Origin: Actinomycetota bacterium
Lineage (GTDB): Bacteria; Actinomycetota; Humimicrobiia; Humimicrobiales; Humimicrobiaceae
Length of the DNA: 6,863 nt
Reading direction: 5' to 3'
Assembly (NCBI GenBank): GCA_014360385.1
Contig: JACIXO010000067.1
Coordinates: forward strand, 1-6,863
The position numbers and the translations under genes are program-made. Positions 1 to 5,226 of this stretch are shown here, piece by piece. The number at the start of each line of letters is the position of its first letter. Within the stretch, counting starts at the first letter, position 1. Under the pieces are notes generated by a model, which did not search any database, was not told the origin of the DNA, and saw nothing but the letters and a program-made list of their open reading frames with translations.

Positions 1-89
1 TTATCTTTTCCCAAAAACCTTAAGCTTTGAGATTCTGTAATATCTCTTCTGTATGATTAATTTACCTTATCTTTTTTCCAAAAACTTTT
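1..89 (-). repeat. Imperfect direct repeat: DAHP synthase tail and a degenerate copy just after it
   Basis: Bases 1-21 and 67-89 are near-identical; on the minus strand both read roughly TTTTTGG(A/G)AAA then AGATAA. The right copy encodes the real DAHP synthase end, KVFGKKIR then stop. The left copy, in the frame beginning at base 21, encodes KVFGKR then stop. In frame after the DAHP synthase stop the sequence reads INHTEEILQNLKA before a TAA, and one frameshift there joins it to KVFGKR. That resembles the real SEMLKQLNELAKVFGKK tail. It may be a remnant of a duplicated or replaced gene end, or chance in AT-rich DNA. No start codon of a next gene is visible in bases 1-61. Confidence 0.45.
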
Positions 90-877
90 GCAAGCTCATT
101 TAACTGCTTGAGCATTTCTGAAAGATGCCTGAAATCGAGAGCTTGCTCACCATCACAGAGAGCTCTGGAAGGCTCGTTGTGAACTTCCACCATCAAGCCA
201 TCCGCGCCCACTGCCAGAGCTGCTCTACTCATTGGAATAACCATGTCACTATGACCTGTGGCATGAGATGGATCAACTATAATTGGGATTTTACTGAGCT
301 TCTTTATAACAAGAACAGCCGAGAGATCAAGAGTAAATCTTGTATAAGTCTCAAAAGTTCTTATCCCTCTCTCACACAAAACAACCTCTGTATTTCCAGC
401 CGAAGTTATATATTCAACTGCCAGAAGCCACTCTTTTATAGTAGAAGCCCATCCTCTTTTGAGTATCACCTTTTTATTTTTTTCATGGGCTACTTTCCCA
501 ACTTTTTTAAGAAGAGCAAAATTAGACATATTTCTTGTTCCAATTTGAAGCACATCAACGTATTTTGCAACCTCTTCAACTGTCTCAGCATCAGTAACTT
601 CAGTAACAGTTTTAAGACCATATTTTTTTCCAACTTCATACATGTATTCAAGACCCTTATGCTCAAGACCCTGAAAACTATAAGGAGAGGTTCTGGGTTT
701 ATAGGCTCCACCTCGCAAGAAAGTAAGACCTGAGTCCTTCACCATACAAGCAATGCTATCAAGCTGCTCCCAGCTTTCAATAGCACACGGGCCAGCAATT
801 ACCGTAAAGAAGCCATCTTCTATAAGCTTTATCTCATTTTGTGATGAAGATCCCGTTAAGACTTTGTCTCCAGCCAT
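62..877 (-). CDS. aroF: 3-deoxy-7-phosphoheptulonate (DAHP) synthase, type I-beta, catalytic barrel only
   Basis: Cytoplasmic enzyme that condenses phosphoenolpyruvate with erythrose 4-phosphate to DAHP, the entry step of the shikimate pathway. The 271 residues are one TIM barrel. The four expected metal ligands are present: Cys31 in AGPCAIES, His205 in DPSHATG, Glu231 in VEVH and Asp242 in CDG. Phosphate and substrate residues are seen in LRGGAYKPR (Arg55, Lys60), LKRG (Lys140) and ERG (Arg170). There is no N-terminal ferredoxin-like/ACT domain as in Thermotoga and no fused chorismate mutase domain as in Bacillus. The size matches the short, unregulated archaeal-type enzymes of about 260-270 residues. 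The ATG is the only reasonable start, because an in-frame stop lies four codons upstream of it. It has no well-placed ribosome-binding site: an AAGGTGA sequence sits about 16 nt away, which is far. It lies 28 bp after the chorismate mutase gene, so co-transcription is likely. Confidence 0.95.
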   Translation of the reverse strand: MAGDKVLTGSSSQNEIKLIEDGFFTVIAGPCAIESWEQLDSIACMVKDSGLTFLRGGAYKPRTSPYSFQGLEHKGLEYMYEVGKKYGLKTVTEVTDAETVEEVAKYVDVLQIGTRNMSNFALLKKVGKVAHEKNKKVILKRGWASTIKEWLLAVEYITSAGNTEVVLCERGIRTFETYTRFTLDLSAVLVIKKLSKIPIIVDPSHATGHSDMVIPMSRAALAVGADGLMVEVHNEPSRALCDGEQALDFRHLSEMLKQLNELAKVFGKKIR

Positions 878-905
878 TGCTTTTTAAAATATTTCACCTT
901 CTCTC

Positions 906-1202
906 TCAAAGATTTTCATTTCTTTCAAGTATCTGGATATTTCTAAGAATGCACTCAAAAATTTCCAGTATGTTGTCATTGTATAAAGGACCTTTATTAT
1001 ACTTCACAATATTGTTCATAAGCTCCTCTTCCCTTTTAGCATCAAAAAGAGGAATGTTGTGTTTTTCTTTTAATTTTCTTATCTCCAGGACCACTTTTGC
1101 TCTACGATTTAGATAATCTACCAGAGCTTTATCTATTTCGTCAATCTGTTTTCTAAAATGATTTAGTTTTTCCTTAAAGTCATCATTTGAATCTTTTTCC
1201 AT
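906..1202 (-). CDS. aroQ: Chorismate mutase, AroQ (all-helical) type, stand-alone
   Basis: Rearranges chorismate to prephenate, the first step toward phenylalanine and tyrosine. From Met at 1202 the protein has 98 residues, the usual size of a single AroQ domain. Aligned by eye with the E. coli P-protein domain, the binding residues are kept: Arg17 (FRKQID), Arg34 (NRRAK), Lys45 (RKLK), Asp54, Arg57 and Glu58 (FDAKREE). In the last helix, the positions of E. coli Ser84 and Gln88 appear to be Ile89 and Glu93. The open frame extends to a GTG at 1274, adding 24 mostly Lys/Asn residues encoded by A-rich DNA. I prefer the ATG at 1202 because GGAGG lies 11 nt upstream, while the AGGGG before the GTG abuts it with no spacing. 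An ATG at 1220 is a third option. It sits directly upstream of the DAHP synthase gene, its fusion partner in some bacteria. Confidence 0.88.
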   Translation of the reverse strand: MEKDSNDDFKEKLNHFRKQIDEIDKALVDYLNRRAKVVLEIRKLKEKHNIPLFDAKREEELMNNIVKYNKGPLYNDNILEIFECILRNIQILERNENL

Positions 1203-1213
1203 CTTTATCCAAG

Positions 1214-1218
1214 CCTCC
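1214..1218 (-). promoter_or_regulatory. Ribosome-binding site deciding the chorismate mutase start
   Basis: GGAGG on the minus strand ends 11 nt before the ATG at 1202. It is the best Shine-Dalgarno match among the three candidate starts (1274 GTG, 1220 ATG, 1202 ATG). The spacing is somewhat long, so the call is moderate. Confidence 0.45.
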
Positions 1219-1282
1219 ATATTTTTTTCTTTTATATTTCTATATTTTTTCTTTTTATTTTTTTCGCTGTTCACCCCTTTTA

Positions 1283-1318
1283 TACTTACTTACATATCTT
1301 ATTTACTTACTTATCTTA
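1283..1318. repeat. Short imperfect tandem repeat upstream of chorismate mutase
   Basis: On the plus strand TACTTACTTA then TCTTA occurs at 1304-1318. The same sequence occurs at 1283-1301 with a CATA insertion between the two parts. The unit is not protein-coding in any gene called here. It could be simple slippage or a protein-binding site; nothing more can be said. Confidence 0.5.
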
Positions 1319-1388
1319 AGTTTGTGTCTTTGTATTTTTATTTTCCATTTGACAACCATAGGAAAAGACTTTAAATCTCTTGACTTCT

Positions 1389-2921
1389 TTACTCCCACTC
1401 AATGGTACTTGGAGGTTTCGAGCTAATATCATACACAACCCTGTTTACACCTTCAACTTCATTTATGATTCTACTGCTTATCCTCTCCAGTACACTGTAT
1501 GGGAGTCTTACCCAATCAGCAGTCATTGCATCTTCGCTTGTAACAGCCCTCACAACTATTGGATAGGCATAAGTTCTCTCATCCCCCATAACACCAACAC
1601 TCTTTATACATGGAAGAATAGCAAAAGACTGCCAGATAGTCTTGTAAAGCCCTGCTCTTTTTATTTCTTCCACCACTATGCTGTCTGCTTCTTTTAATAT
1701 TTCTAACCTCTCAGGCGTAACCTCGCCTATTATTCTTATAGCAAGTCCTGGTCCAGGAAAAGGTTGCCTCCATACTATTTCCTCAGGTAAGCCGAGCTCA
1801 ATACCAATATTTCTTACCTCATCTTTAAATAAAAGCCTTAAGGGTTCAATCAGTTTTAGTTCCATATCCTCAGGCAACCCACCCACATTATGGTGTGATT
1901 TAATCCTTGCGGCATCTCGGGTCCCGCTTTCAATAACATCAGAGTAGAGCGTTCCCTGAACCAGATAGTCAACATCTTTAATCTTTCTTGCTTCTTCTTC
2001 AAATATCCTTATAAACTCATTCCCTATTATTTTCCTTTTCTCCTCTGGATCAGTTACACCAACAAGTTTACTCAAAAAACGCTGTTTTGCTTTAACATGC
2101 ACAAGATTTATTTTAAAATTTTCTCTAAACGCCTTTTCTACCTGACTCCCCTCACCTTTCCTCAAAAGCCCATGATCGACAAATATGCAGGTAAGTCTAT
2201 CTCCGATTGCCTTATGTACAAGAATAGCTGCCACTGAGGAATCAACCCCACCACTTAGTGCACATATAGCTCTTCCATCACCTATAGTATTTTTTATTTC
2301 ATCTACCTCTTTTTCTATAATAGAAATCATGGTCCAGGTGGGAGAACAGCCGCATATTTCAAACAGAAAGTTTTTCAATATGTCCATTCCTGAAGGAGTA
2401 TGTACAACCTCGGGATGAAATTGAATTCCATATATTTTTCTTACAGGGTTTTCTATCCCGGCTATTGGAAGATTTGGAGTGGAAGCAATTATTCTGAAGG
2501 AAGGTGGGAGCTCTAGAACACTGTCCTTGTGACTCATCCAGCAAACCTCAGCTGGCTTTAAGCCAGCAAAAAGAGGGGAGTTTATGTCCAGATTTACCCT
2601 GGTTTTACCATATTCATTCCTCCCACTGCTTACGACTTTTCCTCCAAATAGATGAGCAATAAGCTGCATTCCATAGCAAATACCAAGTATGGGAAGACCT
2701 AGAGAAAAAATCCTTTTGTCAACCATGGGTGGAGTTTTGTCACTGGAAAGAACACTGTACGGAGAGCCTGAAAAAATAAGACCTTTTGGCTTCTTTTTAC
2801 TTATTTCTTCAATTGCCATATCATAGGAAACAAGCTCAGAATACACCCTGAGCTCCCTTACTCTTCTTGCAATAAGCTGACTGTATTGACCCCCAAAATC
2901 GATAACTAAAACACTTTCCAC
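1389..2921 (-). CDS. guaA: GMP synthase (glutamine-hydrolysing)
   Basis: Converts XMP to GMP using ATP and ammonia from glutamine. At 510 residues it has the full bacterial two-domain form. The N-terminal class I glutamine amidotransferase domain (about 1-190) carries the triad Cys82 in GICYGMQ, and His169 and Glu171 in FHPE. The ATP-pyrophosphatase domain begins near 200 with the P-loop SGGVDSS at 223-229. It continues with the conserved SGTRDAARIKSHHNVGG stretch at 332-348. The C-terminal dimerisation domain ends in KPPSTIEWE, almost the family-standard ending. One small oddity is SGSP at 51-54 where SGGP is usual. The start is a GTG at 2921, placed just before the VLVIDFGGQYSQ segment that opens this family. 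A G-run 11 nt upstream, inside the guaB3 end, may serve as a weak ribosome-binding site. Only 6 bp separate it from the guaB3 stop, suggesting translational coupling. Confidence 0.98.
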   Translation of the reverse strand: MESVLVIDFGGQYSQLIARRVRELRVYSELVSYDMAIEEISKKKPKGLIFSGSPYSVLSSDKTPPMVDKRIFSLGLPILGICYGMQLIAHLFGGKVVSSGRNEYGKTRVNLDINSPLFAGLKPAEVCWMSHKDSVLELPPSFRIIASTPNLPIAGIENPVRKIYGIQFHPEVVHTPSGMDILKNFLFEICGCSPTWTMISIIEKEVDEIKNTIGDGRAICALSGGVDSSVAAILVHKAIGDRLTCIFVDHGLLRKGEGSQVEKAFRENFKINLVHVKAKQRFLSKLVGVTDPEEKRKIIGNEFIRIFEEEARKIKDVDYLVQGTLYSDVIESGTRDAARIKSHHNVGGLPEDMELKLIEPLRLLFKDEVRNIGIELGLPEEIVWRQPFPGPGLAIRIIGEVTPERLEILKEADSIVVEEIKRAGLYKTIWQSFAILPCIKSVGVMGDERTYAYPIVVRAVTSEDAMTADWVRLPYSVLERISSRIINEVEGVNRVVYDISSKPPSTIEWE

Positions 2922-2927
2922 TTTTTG

Positions 2928-4088
2928 TTATACCCCCATGCCAACTCTCTGGATTTGCTGGTGAAGCTTACCCTCAGTTTTGATAGACGGTGCTACCATA
3001 ACTTCTGCCTTCTGAAATTCTTTGATACTCTGATACCCACATGTTGCCATTGCGGTGCGAAGAGCGCCACATAAATTGAGTGTACCATCATTTTCAAACG
3101 CTGGACCGACAAGTATTTCCTTAAGGGAGGCTACCACTTCTGTTTTGATTCTTGTCCCTCTTGGTAGTTCGGGATGAAAAGTAGCCATTCCCCAGTGGTA
3201 TCCCCTCCCAGGAGCTTCCTTTGCCCTAGAAAGTGGTGAACCTATCATTACCATGTCTGCTCCACAGGCTATTGCCTTTGCTATATCTCCTCCAGTTCTC
3301 ATGCCACCATCTGCAATAACAAGTACATACTGCCCTGTTTCTTCGAGATGTCTTGTTCTGGCAGCAGCTGCATCTGCGATTGCAGTTGCCTGGGGAACAC
3401 CTACTCCCAGAACTTGCCTCGTAGTGCATGCAGCCCCGGGGCCAACACCAACAAGAACCCCCACTGCCCCTGTTCTCATAAGGTGAAGAGCAGTTGAATA
3501 CGATGCACAACCACCAATTATAACTGGCACAGGACACTCTGGGACAAATTTTTTAAGATCCAGAGGTTGTTTTGTTTTACTAACATGCTCAGCACTAACA
3601 ACTGTTCCCTGAATTACCAATATGTCAAGACCTGCATCTATAGCTAATTTATAATATTTCTCTACTCTCTGAGGGGTAAAAGATCCACAGGCTATAGCAC
3701 CTTTTTCTTTTATTTGCTTTATTCTTTTTATTATCAGTTCTTCCTTGACAGGTTCCCTGTAAATTTCCTGAAGTTTTCTGGTAGCTTCCCTGTCAGAGAA
3801 TTTAGAAATCATTTCGAGCATCTCATCAGCATTCTCGTATCTACACTGGATACCTTCCAGATTCAAAACTGCAAGACCGCCAATCTCCCACATTTTAACA
3901 GCAAAATCAACATCAACTACTCCATCCATTGCTGAAGCAAGAATGGGTATTTTAAGCTTAAACTTACCTATTTCAACTGAAATATCTACATCTTCAGGGT
4001 CTCTTGTTCTCCTGCTTGGAACTATCGATATCTCATCAAGACTGTAAGCCCTTCTTCCAACTTTTCCCTTACCTATTTCTATTTCCAT
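2928..4088 (-). CDS. guaB3: GuaB3, IMP dehydrogenase/GMP reductase family protein without CBS domains
   Basis: A 386-residue TIM barrel of the IMPDH/GMPR superfamily. The opening IGKGKVGRRAYSLDEISIVP, SAMDGVVDV at 52-60 and NLEGIQCRY at 76-84 match the GuaB3 subgroup known from actinobacteria and cyanobacteria, not classical GuaB. The catalytic loop is GPGAACTTR at 216-224, with Cys221 as nucleophile. ADGG at 259-262 and GSPLSRAKEAPGRGYHWGM at 283-301 supply nucleotide and phosphate contacts. The two CBS domains of classical IMPDH are absent, as is normal for GuaB3. A cyanobacterial GuaB3 has been reported to act as a GMP reductase, so the reaction may be GMP to IMP rather than IMP to XMP; sequence alone does not decide. 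AGAGG lies 5 nt before the ATG. It sits 27 bp after plsY and 6 bp before guaA, in one probable operon. Confidence 0.92.
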   Translation of the reverse strand: MEIEIGKGKVGRRAYSLDEISIVPSRRTRDPEDVDISVEIGKFKLKIPILASAMDGVVDVDFAVKMWEIGGLAVLNLEGIQCRYENADEMLEMISKFSDREATRKLQEIYREPVKEELIIKRIKQIKEKGAIACGSFTPQRVEKYYKLAIDAGLDILVIQGTVVSAEHVSKTKQPLDLKKFVPECPVPVIIGGCASYSTALHLMRTGAVGVLVGVGPGAACTTRQVLGVGVPQATAIADAAAARTRHLEETGQYVLVIADGGMRTGGDIAKAIACGADMVMIGSPLSRAKEAPGRGYHWGMATFHPELPRGTRIKTEVVASLKEILVGPAFENDGTLNLCGALRTAMATCGYQSIKEFQKAEVMVAPSIKTEGKLHQQIQRVGMGV

Positions 4089-4111
4089 CTACTCCTCTTT
4101 CTATCTATTAC

Positions 4112-4141
4112 GTTTTTATTGATTGATGTTTTTATTGATTG
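4112..4141 (-). repeat. 14-bp perfect direct repeat at the plsY 3' end
   Basis: The same 14 bases (GTTTTTATTGATTG on the plus strand) occur at 4112-4125 and 4128-4141, a 16-bp period. The repeat encodes the last plsY residues and contains its TAA stop. Because 16 is not a multiple of three, the second copy is read in a different frame, and this creates the stop. Confidence 0.9.
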
Positions 4142-4790
4142 TTTTTTCTCTTACTATTCTTTTCTCTTCTCCCCTTACAAGCCTTCTTATATTTTCCCTG
4201 TGAGTAATAAATATGATGGCTGACCATATAATACAGGAAATAACAACAAGAAGCGGGTATCTTGAGACATAAAAGGAAACTGGCCCTACTAGAGCTGCAC
4301 TCAAAGATACAACCGAGACAATTTTAGTAGCAAGAAATACTACAAGTGCCACACCTAAAATTATAGCAAGAGGAAGTAGCCTTAGCCAGAGAGAACGGCT
4401 TGAAAAAGGAAGAAGACAAACTGCTCCGACAATTCCAAGTGATGTAGCCACACCTTTCCCACCCTTAAACTTAAGATGTATCGGAAAGTCATGACCAAGA
4501 ATAGCCGCCACAGAAACAAAAAGTAAAAGTAAGTAGTCATGTGGAAATGTAAGATAAATGATTGTGACGGGAAGAAAGCCTTTAGCAGCGTCTACAATAA
4601 TGGTCACAATTCCAAAAAGTGTTCCAACAGTCCTTGCCACATTAGTCCCGCCCACATTCCCGCTTCCTTCATTCCTTATGTCACCACCCTTTTTTACTTT
4701 ATAGACAAAGTACCCTGTAGGAATGGAACCTATAAAATAGGATAGAATTACAATCAGTAGTTTGTAGAAGTAAGTCTCTAAAACTTCCAT
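4116..4790 (-). CDS. plsY: Acyl-phosphate:glycerol-3-phosphate acyltransferase PlsY
   Basis: Inner-membrane enzyme that transfers the acyl group of acyl-phosphate (made by PlsX) to glycerol 3-phosphate, giving lysophosphatidate, the first step of phospholipid synthesis. The 224 residues contain several hydrophobic membrane segments (about 9-28, 58-80, 86-100, 138-155, 158-175 and 178-196). All three family motifs are visible: GSIPTGY at 21-27 with GSGNVGGTNVAR at 42-53, KFKGGKGVATSLG at 107-119, and HRENIRRLVRGEE at 197-209. GGTN replaces the more common GATN. The ATG at 4790 gives the expected short lead before the first motif. No Shine-Dalgarno sequence precedes it, only T- and A-rich bases, unlike groEL and guaB3. 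The last residues (INKNINQ) come from a short DNA repeat. It probably heads the plsY-guaB3-guaA operon. Confidence 0.97.
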   Translation of the reverse strand: MEVLETYFYKLLIVILSYFIGSIPTGYFVYKVKKGGDIRNEGSGNVGGTNVARTVGTLFGIVTIIVDAAKGFLPVTIIYLTFPHDYLLLLFVSVAAILGHDFPIHLKFKGGKGVATSLGIVGAVCLLPFSSRSLWLRLLPLAIILGVALVVFLATKIVSVVSLSAALVGPVSFYVSRYPLLVVISCIIWSAIIFITHRENIRRLVRGEEKRIVREKTINKNINQ

Positions 4791-5060
4791 AACAAATAAA
4801 TAAATTGAACTTAAATAATCTTAAAATAGCTTCATAATAAACATAAAATAACTAAGAGACTATAAAAGATATTAGTATCAATCAGTATTAATTAGCGATT
4901 AGCAGTGTTTAGCTTTAGTATTAGAAAGGTCCTAAAAATAAAACTACAAAAGCTAGTAACTTCAAAACTAAAACTAAATTATTTTTTTAAAATATTACTA
5001 TAAGTTTCAAATTTGTAAAAGGCTTCTTAATTTCTAAAAATCCTACAAACTTTAAATAGA

Positions 5061-5078
5061 GGCACCATAAACGGTGCC
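5061..5078 (-). terminator. Small GC hairpin, possible second terminator
   Basis: GGCACC, a six-base loop, then GGTGCC form a perfect 6-bp GC-rich stem inside very AT-rich DNA. On the minus strand it is followed by TCTATTTAAAG, a poor U-tract. It may be a backup terminator after groEL or part of the leader of the next transcript. Confidence 0.3.
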
Positions 5079-5117
5079 ATAAAGTATCTCTGCATTAAAT
5101 TTAACCATATTAGAAAC

Positions 5118-5154
5118 AAGTGTAGCCCTTACTTAGTAAGTAAGGGCTACACTT
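5118..5154 (-). terminator. 37-bp palindrome after groEL, probable transcription terminator
   Basis: Bases 5118-5135 and 5137-5154 are perfect reverse complements (18 bp) around a single central base. The stem core is TGTAGCCCTTAC paired with GTAAGGGCTACA; in RNA the innermost pairs would open to form a loop. It starts 72 bp past the groEL stop. On the minus strand the bases after it are GTTTCTAATA, only mildly T-rich, so it is not a textbook intrinsic terminator. Alternatives are a mobile palindromic repeat or a protein-binding site. Confidence 0.55.
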
Positions 5155-5226
5155 AGACTTAAACTAACAAAGGCTTGAAAAAGTCAGTAAACAGAGGTTC
5201 GCGTTATATCTGACCCATTTATGTTT

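Larger units (their letters stand above)
1203..1388 (-). other. Gap between guaA and chorismate mutase: AT-rich leader
   Basis: About 186 bp if the mutase starts at 1202, or 114 bp if it starts at 1274. No convincing hairpin terminator follows guaA. A weak promoter-like pair, TTGTCA then TACAAA with a short 15-bp spacer, lies near 1355-1330 on the minus strand. Next come imperfect GTAAGTAA repeats, then about 60 bases that are almost all A and T on the minus strand just ahead of the mutase GGAGG. Whether the aromatic genes are co-transcribed with guaA or have their own promoter cannot be settled here. Confidence 0.4.
4791..5226. other. 436-bp intergenic region between groEL and plsY
   Basis: The longest non-coding stretch of the window. 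Its groEL-proximal part carries a 37-bp palindrome (5118-5154) and a small GC hairpin (5061-5078). The remaining roughly 270 bp (4791-5060) are very AT-rich, with repeated TTAG/CTAA words and no open frame of useful length. A promoter for the plsY operon is expected here. The best match I see on the minus strand is TTTACA (5019-5014), a 16-bp spacer, then TAATAT (4997-4992), but such matches are cheap in AT-rich DNA. No tRNA, riboswitch or other RNA was recognised. Confidence 0.6.

Noticed and set aside
51..61. Possible start of a next minus-strand gene after the DAHP synthase
   Set aside because: No ATG or GTG occurs on the minus strand in bases 1-61, and the one TTG is followed by a stop within a few codons.
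125..733. Long plus-strand open frame of 202 codons opposite the DAHP synthase gene
   Set aside because: It lies wholly antisense to a clearly conserved enzyme, has a Ser/Phe/Asn-rich composition typical of an antisense shadow, and shows no recognisable motif.
4861..4930. Repeated TTAG words, possible small repeat array
   Set aside because: Spacing is irregular and no longer unit is conserved, so it is best seen as low-complexity AT-rich DNA, not a CRISPR or iteron array.
4992..5019. Promoter-like pair TTTACA, 16-bp spacer, TAATAT on the minus strand
   Set aside because: It is a partial match in very AT-rich DNA where such hits are common. It is mentioned only as the best candidate in the intergenic region.
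5190..5218. tRNA-like 3' end on the plus strand (GGTTCG-like loop, then ACCCA)
   Set aside because: The stem pairs over only four bases with a 13-base loop, and no acceptor, D-arm or anticodon arm could be found upstream.
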